Positions 33,147 through 45,780 of a stretch of DNA of 64,000 nt are shown piece after piece (within the stretch, counting starts at the first letter, position 1; each line of letters opens with the position of its first letter). Both the position numbers and the translations under genes were made by a program. The stretch comes from Gracilariopsis chorda (lineage: Eukaryota > Rhodophyta > Florideophyceae > Gracilariales > Gracilariaceae): the NCBI GenBank assembly GCA_003194525.1, contig NBIV01000122.1, positions 62,001 to 126,000 of the forward strand, read 5' to 3'. Below the pieces are notes generated by a model, which ran no database searches, was not told the DNA's origin, and saw nothing but the letters and a program-made list of their open reading frames with translations.

Positions 33147-34389
33147 ACCACTTCACAGTACCGTACTGTCCTTGGAGTAACGGATCCGTTGAAGTCGTCT
33201 GCCGCGAACTGCTCACGGCCTGTCGAGCACTGCTGTCAGAATTCTAACTGCGACAATCGGTGTGGCCGAGCGTCTTGCCATTAGTGCAGTCTGGGCTGAA
33301 CAGCGCCGACAAAGAGTTTTAACGGAAAGTGCCCATTGCCTGTATATGCTGGACTCCCGCAAGACTCACCTCTCGCCGCCATACTGAGAAGTCAGGAGGA
33401 AGTATCTATGGTCAGTAGCATCGACAGCAGGCGTGCTAGAGCATTTATGGAAGTCAGAAAGGTGCACGACGCATTGCAGAAGATGCATAGAAATTGTGCA
33501 AAGCAAGCGAGAAGACAGAAAAAGTCCTCTGTCGGCGCCCACAGCTGGAGAACCCGTATAAGAGCAATTGACGTCACAGAAGGCGACTTTGCGCTTAAGG
33601 CCGTGCTTTAAAGAAGCATACGCGCAGAGACCGGTTTGAAGTGGAATGGACCCTTCCGAGTTACTGCGTGTCAAGAACAGTTGATCTTTGAAGTAGAGAA
33701 TCTACTGGACGGGAAGAAGGAACTCGTGCATGGTAGGAGGTTGAAACTGTTCCGGAACAAGGACTTTGAAGTATCAGAAGATATCAAGGATCACCTTGCG
33801 TATCAACAAAGTAAAGTGTTGGTGATCGAGGACTGTGAAGATATTCGCAGCCGGGATAATTAGGTGGAGCTGCTGGTAAAATGGACCAATTTTTCTTGCG
33901 ACGAAGCAGACTGGGTCAACATTGATTCACTCCGAACAGACGTTCCCGAGCTCCTACATGTACCTGGAGGAAACCAAAATATCGGGGACAAGGAGAAAGC
34001 GCAACCTTCTTCCAGCACTCGATAAGCACTAGGCGAACAAAAAATTCTGCTATGGGGGACTGTTAATTGCACATCATGCGTGAGAGGCATATGCGCCTGA
34101 ATTGTAGGTTACTGGAATTGTAGGTAGCAGGTTATGGTAGATAGACCTGTACCGTGGGTTTGAGAGCTGTTACCCAAAGTACGTAGGTGGCGTCAACCCA
34201 ACAACACGTAGTTTACGTTAGAAAAGCTGCCCGCAGGAGGCAGAATAAATACCCGGTTTCGGCTCCTGAATCCGAAACCGGAGGCATCCTCAGACCTTCT
34301 GAGGTCTTGTGCCTGTTCGTTGGTCTGGGGTCTAGAACAACTCTCCCGTAGCGCGACTATCCACTCCAGTGTCCCTGCCCTGACCAACA
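33147..34389 (+). mobile_element. 5'-truncated Gypsy element: integrase end, chromodomain-like tail, 3' LTR
   Basis: It begins abruptly at the R3 edge with HHFTVPYCPWSNGSVEVVCREL, part of the integrase core, continues through a block with LDGKKELVHGRRLKLFRNKDFEVSEDIKDHL and a tail VELLVKW, then a purine tract CTATGGGGGAC and the LTR at 34061-34389. It is the same lineage as the elements at 1-1124 and 45384-50816. It has several breaks and lacks everything 5' of the integrase core. Confidence 0.85.
34061..34389 (+). repeat. 3' LTR of the truncated Gypsy element
   Basis: 329 bp, TGTTAATTGCACATC to CCTGACCAACA. The TATA-like AATAAATA is at 34244-34251. A perfect 10 bp stem CCGGTTTCGG/CCGAAACCGG (34253-34281) is followed by CCTCAGA/TCTGAGG (34288-34304) and TTGTGCCTGT. 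The last A is the first base of an ATG codon of the putative gene downstream. Confidence 0.8.
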
Positions 34390-35078
34390 TGAACGCAACG
34401 AACAAGTCAGCACCCACACCCATTGAATCTAAAGCGCACAGGTAAGTAACTCGCCAAAAGCACATAGAAGAAGCGAAAAGCGCCGTGACACGTAGCGTGC
34501 CTTTTCGAAAGAGCCAACCGATGGCCGCATGCCGCTTCGCGTGCGCACCATATCTGTACCCTTCCCCCTCCTCCCGCCCGCAACAATCACATACGAGATT
34601 TCTTGTCTTCCACTAAAGCAAACGCCAAACGCACGTCACACCGCCACAAGCACACGCGCAACCAAAAACGCCCTCCATCTCCGCGCATTCCCTGCTTCGC
34701 ACCGCTCGGCCACAACGCCAGCACCCCAGCCATCAAAGTGAGAAGCGGCCAGCAGTATCCACCATCTCTCATCGAAATACTGTGCGGCTCAAACAGCACC
34801 GACTTCCTCAACTCGCCAAAATAGCGCATGGAAAACAGTGCTTCAGCGTCATTCGAGTCTGGAAATACGGTAAAAAGCCCATTCTTGCTAACAAGCGCTC
34901 TCGATCAATACCCAAAACAACCGCGACAACTCCCCCTTCGACTCATCTGCCAATCCAAGAAGCTCCAGTACCATTCTCCCTAAAACATTTCTCTCTCGAC
35001 CAAAGAGACGCACAATCGTTTCCCAGAGTCCATTCGCACCGCTTCGTCATACATGTAGTGCTTCGTTGCATGGATTGA
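34389..35078 (+). CDS. Possible LTR-linked spliced gene, 170 aa, unknown
   Basis: ATG at 34389-34391 spans the LTR end. A 53 nt first exon (MNATNKSAPTPIESKAH) ends in CACAG|GTAAGT, a near-ideal donor. An acceptor after a pyrimidine run (CTTCCACTAAAG|C, 34618) restores an open frame of 152 codons to TGA 35078. A TAA sits just before this acceptor, so the frame opens exactly there. The product is basic, rich in His, Arg, Pro and Gln, with no motif I recognise. If real, the LTR TATA box would drive it. The exon model is inferred from splice-like signals and frame only; the alternative is chance openness in C/A-rich DNA. Confidence 0.35.
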
Positions 35079-37950
35079 GTTTGAAACGTCGAAGAGTATC
35101 ATGCCCGATTTGCTGCCGTCCATTCCGTCTTTCACTGCTTGCATATCGCTGTTCACACGTGTTGGCGCCTTGAAGGTACAGTTTGTTTGCTTATTCACTG
35201 CTTTGGACAACGTTTTATCATATTTCTCCCTGTTCTTAGCACCGCACTAAGCAGAGCTTTATCATTGTCACCGTCACGTTACAAAGGGCTCGCTCACCGA
35301 AGCGCCACCGCTGCAAAACCTCTCGGCGCGATCCGATTCACCTCATCGAGTAAGGTCCACTCTGAATCGCGACCCGTCAGCAATTAGCGCAGAAGCATAG
35401 CCCTTCAAACAATGCATCGCACCATACTCCCTACGTGAAATATTCTGCACTCGAATCGTTCATACAGAGTTTGATGTGCGTTTAACTGATATTAAGTCTT
35501 TGCGCACGGAACAATATTGGCGTGATTCTCAGTCCCTCGATCGAACCAATCGTGCCCGAGTCCATTGTAACCACTGGCAAAGATCGTGGGAATTGTGTAT
35601 TGTCTATCATTTACAAATGCTCATCCAAAACCGGTGGCATCTCTCTAAGAACCCCACCGTCAGCAAGTCAGAAAATGTATTAGAGAAGAATAGTGATGGA
35701 CACACAAGACCTGACGCCAAGAAAGGTTTCCAGTCTGGAAAAAGCCTGCGACACGCTCAAAACTGCGTGAGTGTTAGTGGTGCATTGCGTTGTAATGAAA
35801 TAGTCATGTGCTCAGAAAGCGGCAGTTCTCTAATAAGGTGAAGCTTTTCTGGAGGTGTTCCTCGCATCATAGCAGCCAAGACCATTCTCAAACCATGCTC
35901 ATATATTATTTTCTTTGTCCCGAAAAAAATATCAGAATCAAATAGTGTAACTAGTACGCCTTTTCCTTGAGAAAGTAGGCTAGACGTACCAAGTATTGGA
36001 ACGTGTCGATGTTCTCTATCAGATGAGTCTAAGAGCAAGCCAAAAGAGGTAAAACTTGTCCAAAATCCCTTGTGGCAACTACCTCACTCTAAATAAAGTT
36101 CGATGAAGCTAAGATTCCGCGGTCCCGTAAGCATTGAAATTGTTCACGAAGGCACATTGTTATCTTGTTATGGTATTCTTGCATTCGAAACATAGTTCAT
36201 CTCTACTGTTGGCTAAAAGGTTCCTTATTCCGCTCACGTGCTGCCTCCAAACCTTTAGAACCAGAATGGTTTCTGAGCCATACTTTCGGGAAGACTGGCT
36301 CATTTCCAACAGGTTTCTTTTGCCTAGAGGAAAGAAACATCTTCCTCATCAACGTCTTGACGCAGAAGAGTGCCCAGGGAGCAGTTTCTCGTCCCCTAAG
36401 CGCGACAGTTGCTTGTCGCAAGTCCGGCGCAGTACAAACGAACGCAGTCGTTGGATAGCAGAAATGTGAACCGGGTAAATAGTCTGTAGGGTGGGAGGGC
36501 GGTAAAGTTGGATCAGTTCCGCCCAAGACGTAGGAAAGAGAAATACATTCCACATGGGAACCGGGGACCGACTTTGCGTAGCATTGATTAGTTAGATTAT
36601 ATCCGGAAACGAGCCATTAAATGGTATTCAGTCAACGAAAGGAACTACCCACAAGACATATGTTGTGGTTGGCAGTTGGTAGGTCCCAGTCTGTCTACCA
36701 AGTATGTGAAATCAAATCAATATCGAATGTCGAGAGAGACGTACAAAATCTCTCGAAAAAGTAAGATACACATCATAATTTGTGCAGTCACCCAAGTCTC
36801 GCCAAGTGTGTGAGAGCGTCAGCCTACCGACATCGCTCCAACAGAAAACCATCTCCGATTCGCCCATTGTTCTGCTACGAGGGTGGAAATATGTAGAGCT
36901 CATCGCCATCGATCGCGTGCGTCAATTCAAATGAACTCGTGTGCGGTCATCTTAATCCAATCAACACCTGCATCCTTTCCCAATTTGCTTCAGCAACTCC
37001 TCTTCAATATTTTGTTTTGCATGTTCTGACGTTGGGAAAATGTCAGATTTGATGAGCCGCCCTAGGTAAGATTCGAGAAATGGAAGCATTGGGAAGAAAG
37101 AATGACAGTACTAAAACGTACAACAATACAAATGCGTTCTTATTTCGCCGGGTGAGGCTGCTCGGATCTGGAAAGAATGAAGAGAGAAGGAAGAGTTGAC
37201 TGGTGTGCGGGAGATATGAGTTGTTAACGGTAGGATCACTGCATACTTTCATTCTTTCTCACGAGAGCGGCGGGAATAGAAAGCGAGTGGGAAGATACAG
37301 AGAATCTGTTTGAGCCACATGCGCCGATGAATTCTTCTTTGCAGGGACATGAATTTTGGTCAAGAGCAGGTTGGGGGGTAGTGCAGTGGGACGACGGAGT
37401 AAAACGAACAAAGCCTGTTTTCAAGCCTGTTTTCAAGCCTTTCTTCCGTTTTCGGTGTACAAGATGACAGGGCGATCGACCCGATGCTGAAGGATGGCTG
37501 TCTTCTATTGGCTTCATTGAGCAGTGCTCAGTGGAGCCAATGGAATGTACCTGAGGAGGGCTTTCGGCGTAAAGTCATCTGATGAAGGTAAACCTCACCT
37601 TCGGTAGACGGAGAGCAATGGTACGTGAGCTCATGTAGACCGCTCAACTGCACGCCGTAGAACGCGCTGTGATTGGCTAATCTTAGAACGGAAGCTGACG
37701 GGGTACGCACGCGATCGCTGTACGCATAGAGCCGAGCTCAGTCTTTCTGTTCGTTCGACAAGAGCACTTCCACCCATTTCAGGAAGTCCAAACCAAACCT
37801 TCTCCCCCGGGTAGCATACAATTGGCTGGCTTCTTCTTCTTCTTTACCGAGGGTCATGGATGTCTGATTACAACGTAAGGGTAAGACATATATATTTAAC
37901 AATACCTTTCTCTTCTCAGGAAACCAAGGAATTTCTGCGGCCCCTGTCCA
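35079..37950. other. No gene recognised
   Basis: About 2.9 kb without a recognisable gene. The longest open stretch (36134-36469, +) has no motif and overlaps equally long frames on the other strand. AAGCCTGTTTTC is repeated in tandem at 37411-37434. Confidence 0.5.
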
Positions 37951-38571
37951 CTAATATCCTTGACCGACTTTCCCCTTCGCTCGCGCAAACCCGGAAAGTG
38001 TTCTCCTGGCTTGTTCCGTCAACTTGCATCGGAGCACGTAGTGGTCAACATCCTTCTTTGCCCTGTACGGACAGTCACACATACAGCGTTTCTTCTCAAG
38101 GTATGTTGCTACCGGATGTGGATTTGACACGTGCCCCGTAAATAATAGTGCTAATAACACTTCTACTGTCCTTGCTCCCGCGTCTGACTTTATAAACCCA
38201 GCCCATTCTCGTAAAAGGCCATGAGTATGATCATTCTTCTGTATTCGTGCTTTCGCAATCAAGAACCCTGTTGGCACTGCTACTTGAGATGTCAGTGGCG
38301 GCTCCAAGCCTGACTTTGCCAGATTGTCCACTCGCTCGTTATGATCGATTCCAATATGTGCCGGTATCCAGATGATATAAATGGGCTGTGTGCTACCAAT
38401 CCCGCGTATGAGAAAAGTGAGCTCTTGAGCTCTAAAACAATGTCGTCGGTCAGACTTTTGAAGAGCGAGAACTAGACTCAGCGAGTCCGAAAAACGAACT
38501 GGGCCTGATAGTTGATCCCTAATACTGACCAATGCTGCTCGCTTCGCACGAATGGCAGGCTTCAAATGCAA
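37951..38571 (-). mobile_element. LINE fragment with RNase H and C-terminal zinc motif
   Basis: 206 uninterrupted codons. The RNase H block IIWIPAHIGIDHNERVDNLAKSG is followed about 100 residues later by CMCDCPYRAKKDVDHYVLRC, a CCHC-type end seen in LINE ORF2 proteins. It is similar in layout to the R3 LINE but clearly diverged from it. The N-terminal RT part is missing. The frame is open across the whole fragment, so it is younger than the R3 LINE or retained by chance. Confidence 0.75.
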
Positions 38572-40478
38572 GAATTAACTGCAGTGTTGGAGTCCTTCCT
38601 TGTGAACTCCCACCGACGTGTTCCAACACCGATATGTTAGGAATGTAAACGATAACTCTTGAATGCCACAGCTTAGTACAAGCCACTGAAGCACTGATGA
38701 TGTAGCTGCAAAGCAGATATGTGCGACTCATATTGAGAGCGTTTGCCAAAACTGGCGAGAGAGTATAAGATATTCCAGGCGATAGCGGTTTGCTTCGCGG
38801 GAAACATCGCAAAGTGGCGAAAGGCGATCCGCGAAGGCAAACCCATTCACGAGAGACACCGCGCGTTGCCGGGGCGACTTGCAAAGAGCCAAAACACGTC
38901 GCAAGTGGGCGGTGTGCTTTGAAGTTTGAAAGCCAAAACGCGGGAACTCCGACGGCCTGCGGCGGATATTGCGCAGTGTCATATTTGGAGCGCGCCTGTC
39001 GCGAACTGGAGTACCGCACTTCAACCGGATTTGGAAAGAGTCACGGCTGGCGAGAGGGAGCAGCACTACATTTTTCAAAATCACCTAGAATTTGGAGCTT
39101 GTAAAATGGGTGGAGATGCTCTAACAGCCCGGCTGCCTCGCCAGCGAAAGATCACCCTCGTCTCCACTGCCGGCGCCATTCTTCCACTGCCATCACCCGC
39201 CCTCTCTCCACAATGAGAACCGAACCACCGCCAACAACAACGCCCACATCGCCCATTACGCCCTCTCCGCCCACACAGCCATCGCTCCTCTGGTAGGCGC
39301 CCTTATCGCTCGTTTCTTACCGCTCGACAGCTATTTCTGCTGAGGTCGAATAATCTGTCATACAAAGAGCAGTTCTCAATTTCCTGTAAGTTGTCCGCCT
39401 TACTCCTTATCATCATTCATATTCATGCGTTCTAAAAACCAGTGGATTTGCACTATGCCTGCAAATTATCCGAGTTCAAGTTGTTTTATTCTTTGTTTAC
39501 GATTGATCTTACGGTTTGGTTGTCTGCGAAGAAGGAAGCCACAATGTCGTTTGTTTGTATGCTTTTATATTGATTGCGCAGAATAAATAATAGTTAGTAC
39601 GCTGCTGGTCACTGTTTCATCGTCATTAGTAGACGGTGAGCTGGAAGATATTGACAATTGCGGAATGCAAATGGCTTTAGCGATGGGAGGAGGCTAATAC
39701 AATAGACTGCGGAATACGCCGATAAACGGTTGAATCGAGCTGGCTTTGATTGGGGCTGTTGGGCTTGGATTGTCGCGCAATCACTGTGTTTGTCACACGG
39801 TAGTCATCCAATTAGGAGATAATCTCTGGGATTTGGGCGCCGGGGAAGGGAAGGCCGCCTAGCACATGAGCTGGAACCGCTAAACTGGCTGGTGACATGC
39901 TGGAAACTGATCGTAGAGTGTTGTATGAGCTGTACACGGTTCATATAGTGCACCTGCACAGCCCCCGTCGGCTCGCCTTTGGCTTCTTGATGCCATTCCA
40001 ATGCTTCTTCAGCGTTCACGTGGCATGCGGCACCGCTGGGAGACGGGGGCTGCGCCGCCTTCGCGCCTCTCCCCTTCGTGGCTGCTTTCTTCACGCACAT
40101 GACAATCCAAATGAATGAACTTAACTGGCGTTCATGAGAGCTCTCAAAGAAGCAGAAGCCTCGCGTATCTTCCTTTTGACGCATGTATCGAGGAAAAGCG
40201 AGAGCTAGTTGTCGGCAAACAAAAGTCCAATAACACTGACTATATGAGCATAGTTCTCGACAAAAATCTGCAACTTCATCTCGTTAGCCGTAATCTGCTT
40301 AATGGCAGCATGTCGTACTAATGACCAATCAATGAATCGGCATCCATTCAAAAATTCCCATTCCAAATGCAGTTCGTGCTTGCTTTTGACACCATTTGCA
40401 CCAAAAGAACTGCTTCCATTTCATGCAGTAAGCTCTACGAGAATTGAATAAAGCAGTATAACAAGCATCTCGTAGCCT
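38572..40478. other. Mostly unassigned; possible first exon at 39213
   Basis: CTCCACAATGAGAACC starts a 26-codon Thr/Pro-rich frame (MRTEPPPTTTPTSPITPSPP, ATG 39213) ending at a donor-like CTG|GTAGGC (39292/39293). No downstream exon was recognised in 39300-40478. Low confidence. Confidence 0.25.
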
Positions 40479-41964
40479 ATGCTCGGGATGCGCACCACAT
40501 ACCGTGCGAGCTGTGGTCCCTCAGGATTAAGAGAATATCGCTCATTTGCTACATTGGCCCCAGAAGTTAGCGAACGAAAACAACCACCAAGTTGCGAACG
40601 CCATGAAGAGGATTCAAGGCAATGGAGAGGTTTGCAGATCCTGACAAACTTTTGGTTTCACCTGACCCAGCGACCTACATCGAAAAAGAAAGTTTTATGA
40701 CACGACGCCTCAAGAAGTGTCCTAGGTTTTTGAGTAACTTATAAGCGCATTTGATGGAGACCATCGGTATGTTTTCGGTAGAAAGTGTATCATGTGATAC
40801 GCCCGGCTTATGCTTTCATGGAGAGGCTTGCTTCTTGCCTCATTTCCTTCGCAGCATGTTAGATCTCAGAAGAGTTGAATGGGGAGGTAAACGGAGTTTG
40901 AAGAGTTCAAAGACATACCGAGTATTGAAGTAATGGGCGGTAATGGGAGCTTTGCTGCTGCTGTCAAGTGCGAATACCTCTAAGCAAAATAATTGGACCA
41001 CAATACAATAGCGTGGCTTCCTCAGAATCCATGTTATGCTAAAACATAATGAAGCTCTTGAAATGCACGAAGCGCCGAGAAAGCTTGGTTTCACTAACGC
41101 TTGTTTTCCGATTTATTCTCTGTAGCCATCACTAGGTACTCTTGTATTATGTTGCTATCTCCCAACTTTGTTTCTCGTTCTTTTGGAAGAGCGAGATTGC
41201 GTTCAGGAAGCATCCCTACAACAATGTCTGCTCCTGATCTCATGGTACACGTTATTTTCAGCGGTTCATCAGAGGGATCGAGTGCTTGTACATCGATGGC
41301 ATGAGTCTCAAGAAGGATCATTTGCCATTTATGTGATTGTTGAGAGGCCAAGAAGGTTTGGAACGAGTACAAACATATCAAGAAGCCAGAACGCACCCGT
41401 TATTATCTCGAAGAAAACGGGTTTGAATCAGACGAAACTCATGACCACAGTACGGATGACATCTGTGCGGATATTGGGAGATCAAACTGAGGAAGCTTCG
41501 TCGGAAAGAGGAAGTCGGTAGCAACGGAACGGGATTGGTTCCATCACTAAAATGTACAAGAACAACGATTCGAAAATGTACTTGATTGCACACCGATGAT
41601 GACATCGGTTGTTTCTAAGACTCAGAAAAGAGAATGGTACGAATGGAAATGAAGGGAGTGGTATGAATGTGTGATGCACTGTTTGTAGCTGTTGTAGGTA
41701 GCACACCGCAGCCGATCGGCTTAACGGCCGTGATCAAGTCTCACCTTATATAGATCGCAGGGAATCGGTTCACAGGTGTGCGTCATCGGGCATAGAAGAC
41801 CAACCGGCTGGTTACAAGTGGAAACGTTGTCATTCAAAACTCCGCCCTTAGCAGTTCACCAAAACTGTGACGTGGTTAGCCGCGTCGTAACATACCCTTC
41901 CAAGTATCCGTTATTGGATCATTTAGTCATCTCTTATACAACTACGAACTACTCATGTTGTTTG

Positions 41965-42251
41965 TGTGGGTTGTGGGGATGTCATGTCAATTGCGTGGGA
42001 CGACATGTAATCTGGAGGCACTGTAGAAAGCACAATTGCCCGGAGTCCGCCCTTCTCTTTTCCTTGGCCCTCTTCTCTTGTTTACTTTGAGCTTTCTCGC
42101 TCCTCTTATAACACTCGCATGCGCCCCTTCTCACACCGTTCAGACCTTTCAAGTTTGTCAGCTATCCCCGTGCGTTACAATCAATTCGATCGCGTGCCTA
42201 TGTTCAATTACAAAGTTCTATATCAATTCAACACGTATACGTCTTATTACA
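41965..42251 (-). repeat. 3' LTR of the nested Copia
   Basis: It matches 51945-52193 in direct orientation, with shared blocks such as GGAGGCACTGTAGAAAGCAC and CGATCGCGTGCCTATGTTCA and scattered differences. The outer part of the other copy is missing. Confidence 0.75.
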
Positions 42252-42549
42252 CTCCCCTTAGTTCATCTAGACAATGTTCAACTCCTCGACATACAACGTC
42301 GTTGCCAGTTTTCTTGCAGAGCCTGTTCGCTTAGTTCATACCCACTCTCTGTTGTCAACTTTGTTTTGTGGTTCGTAATCGGACCTCCAAATGCCGGTGC
42401 AGCAGAGTCGATCGATCTTCCTCTGCATCTCGTAGTTCCTTTTTGTTAAGCCTTCTGCAAGTTTTCGGTGGCCTTGTATCCACATAATTTGTCTAGCTCT
42501 CCTGACTCAAAACTGTTACGAATGCGTTGCACGGTAGGTCTCAGTCGAT

Positions 42550-43462
42550 ACTAGTGCCTTCGTGAAGCGTATTGATCGTATCCCATAGCGCCTAAGAGTC
42601 CAAGATTATTTCTTGTGTTATCGAGCAGCATTTGAACATCGAGTGCAAAGCATTCTTGATGTAGAATCCTCGATCGTCGGAAAAGCGCATGCAAAAACTT
42701 CTCCTCCATATGCCGAACATGAGATTCTCTTTTTTCTGTGACTTGACAAATCGATGGTATGGAATATGTCCTCATCAGCAGTACTAATTGTGATGCCTTG
42801 CAACATTCCTGATTGTCCGTAGTTCCGTTCTTTTCCTGCGTATGATGCGTCTGAGTATGCGACGATAGCTGTGCATTGTATTCGCAAGGGTTTTATGAAC
42901 CGGAGAGCAGGGGTCATTCGGAGTAATTCGGTGACTGATATGTTTGCATCGATGAGGTCCTGATATTTGCAATAAACTTCTGCATCTCTTCGACGCTTTG
43001 AGCCAGGAGAGAGTCGTCGGTGAGCTTTGCGACTATCAGGACAATCTTCCCGTATTCTCGCCTGACGTATAATTGTCCGATGCCTAGTATTCGTTCTAGT
43101 CCGCCGTATGTGAGCATTCATTCCTCAAAAGTCTTCATCCATTGTCTTCCTGCCTCGAAGATGCCGTACGGGAGCTTCGTTAGTTTCCACAATATGCCGC
43201 GTGGCCCATCCCATTCTCGTGGAGGACGAACGAATATCGATCTTCTTATCAGCCCGCTCTGAAGGAATGCACCCTTAATATCGATCGCTGCGAGTCTTAA
43301 TCCGAGGAAAGTTGTGAGTGAGAGAAGTAGTCTTATAATATCTAGTTGGACGGTGGCTGAGTCTTTTCTAATATCTCCTCGTTCCTTATCTCTGTTTCCG
43401 TGCGGGACTATTCTCGCTTTCATTGCGCGTTCGCCTTCTTCGTCCGTCTTGACCTTGTACAC
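42550..43462 (-). pseudogene. Reverse transcriptase-RNase H region of the nested Copia
   Basis: RT shows KARIVPHGNRDKE, then AIDIKGAFLQSG (the first catalytic Asp block; many Copias have VDVKTAFLNG) and ILWKLTKLPYGIFEAGRQW. RNase H shows VAYSDASYAGKERNYGQSG. This is Copia order, with RT after integrase. Several breaks. Confidence 0.78.
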
Positions 43463-43999
43463 TACTTGAGATGTTATGACGTTAGCATTTCGTTTTACCT
43501 CGTGTTCTGGGACTGGTGTGTATGCATCTATCCAGTTGGTGTCGTGTTATTTCTGGAATGCCTGATCGAGGACCCATACTGGTGCAAATGCAAGCTCCTT
43601 CCTCGTTACCTGTTTACTCCCAATTTGATCGAATATGTTGGCGAATACCCTCTGCTTATCCAAAGTTAATTCCATTCCGATTGATGTGTGTTCTTTCTGT
43701 TCTTCTCTCTGTTTGTGTACACTGATGTCTTTCTGTTCCGGTTTTCCGTTTGATTTACGGGATGAAATCATGAGGTTATTCGATGGAAGCATATTTGTTG
43801 TTGAAATCTCTTCCTTTCTCTCTGCTTCCGGTGAACCGACTTCATGTCCTAGGGCGTCTTCGAGGGTTCTTTGCGTTAGTTTAGCTGCTAGCGGATGGTT
43901 AGGTACAAGGCGGATGTCCTCGTATGCGGTTTTCATTGGTCTGCCACGCCGTGATCTTCTGGTAACCACAAAGCTTTCTCTGGGATCAACGACTTCTGC

Positions 44000-45355
44000 C
44001 TTTGTCCAATAACATGCTCCACGTGATGGTTTGATATATACGTACACCTTTCTTCCCTGCGGTAGCGTGTGAGGGCTCGTAGTGACGGTTAATCGTGTCT
44101 TAAGGAGCCTGTGTAGCGCTCTTGTCGCTAGCTGTTCTTTGTGGGAGTCGAGTATTTCTTGTGATACGACCGAGGTTGGCATTCCTAGCAGCGTGGTGCT
44201 GTATCCTTTTAACAGCTCAAATGACCTCGGAATAGTTGATCCAGAGAAAATATTGGACAAAAATGTCGTCCTGGTGAGGATCGTGTGGTGGTTGTCTTCT
44301 GAGTTTTCCTTGCTGATCTTCTCAATGATCTTCTTGACTGTTTGGTTTTTTCTTTCTACTATCCCCAACTTATTGTGCCTCCTTGCCGGTCTTGGACGAT
44401 ATTCGATATTGTGGCTGATGCAGAATGATCTCAATGCCGGTGAGTTATACTCGTCGTCTGCTGATAATCGTGATGGACATCCGTGCCTGCATATCCATAT
44501 GGATTCGATTTCCCCTAAAATGGTGTTTGCGGATCTGTCTGTGACGATGGATGTTTCTGGGTAGCTTGTGCCAGTATCTGTGATATGGATGACTGTTCGT
44601 TTCTCGCCGTTGATATCTACGAAGAAGAAGTCAATCTGTACTTCCTGGTTGAAGTCTTCGTTCAAGTGGCACAATGAGATTTTCCTCGTTCTTGCTTGTT
44701 GTCCGGAATGTGCGCAGATATAGCATGCGTCGGGTATTGATTCTATCTCTCGCTCAAGTGATTCGTCGAGTATTCCTGGGTCTTGGCATATGTTCTTCAC
44801 TTCGTTCGCTGGGGTATGTGTATATCGATGTATCCGCTTTGCTAATGTTCTCCTTGCTGGGTTATGATTTGGGTTGGAACTGGTGAGAAGCATCCTGGAG
44901 ATTCTGATTGTGCCTGGCTGTGGGACGATACGAATTCTGAGTCTTTTGTCGTGTCCACTCATATCGATGTATGTAGGAAGTGTACGGGATCCTCTGTCTT
45001 CCGGTCGCTCGATGATAATCTTTCTGCGTTCACCCTTGTTAATGGTGTCCGCGTATTGTTTTGTATCGAGTCCAACGATTAGTGGATCGTCTCCATCAGT
45101 CAGGTCGAATGTGAGAGAGAGTGGTTTAGAATTTTCGTCGTTGACAGTTAATGTCCATGAGCATTTTACTGGCTTGGCGTTTATGCCGTTCGGTCTCCAT
45201 CCTTTTAGGTATTCATCTCGCGGTGGGTTTAGGTTGAACTCTATTCCAAGTATGTCACACATTCTTTTTGCTGTGGCGATGCCTCCTGTCGATGTGGGTG
45301 CCCCTTCGTCTAGAATTGGGTTAGGATCTGGTTGGAGCTCACTGATCCTACTCAC
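44000..45355 (-). pseudogene. Protease-integrase region of the nested Copia
   Basis: A protease-like LDEGAPTSTGG is followed by a conserved linker, an HHCC zinc end (HRYTHTP ... CYICAHSG) and the DDE core: QIDFFFVD, LSADDEYNS and RRHNKLGIVERKN. The Asp-Glu-Gly in place of Asp-Thr/Ser-Gly in the protease is unusual for the family. The C-terminal block LLKGYSTTLLGMP matches the other Copias here. Confidence 0.8.
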
Positions 45356-45383
45356 TGGAAATACTGCTCCTGTTTTGGTTGCT

Positions 45384-45753
45384 GTTGATCGGATACGCTA
45401 CGAAGAGAGAGTCGACGGTGCGTAGGCTTGTCGGGCAAAGTTGACAGGCACAAAGACCTCAGAAGTCCTACTGAGGCTGCCTCCTTCCCTTAGAGTTCTT
45501 CCTCTAAGAGTCGGCTTTTATATTCTATTTCTAATGTGCTCTCTCCTATGCTGGGAGGCTTGAACGTTTTCGGCATTGCGTGTACATTGCGCGGTGTGCC
45601 GCGCAATTCTATGCGAATCAACTTCAGTCCTGTTCCGCGGGTTGCGTGTGCGCTGCGCGACTTGCCATGCAATACGCTGCGATTCACCTTGAATCGCGTT
45701 CCTCTTATCGGAACGTAAGAATGCATCTCGGAGAATTGCTTAGATCATCAACA
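45384..45753 (-). repeat. 3' LTR of the young Gypsy element
   Basis: On the minus strand it runs TGTTGATGATC...CCGATCAACA. It is preceded on that strand by the purine tract ATTATGGGGGAC (45754-45766). The end may be off by one base. Confidence 0.9.
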
Positions 45754-45780
45754 GTCCCCCATAATCAAGCGATAGTTTGG

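Noticed and set aside
36134-36469. 111-codon open stretch
   Set aside because: A frame of similar length runs on the other strand and no family is recognised.
45490-45726. 79-codon ORF present twice (also at 50553)
   Set aside because: Both copies are LTR sequence; duplication reflects the LTR pair, not a gene.
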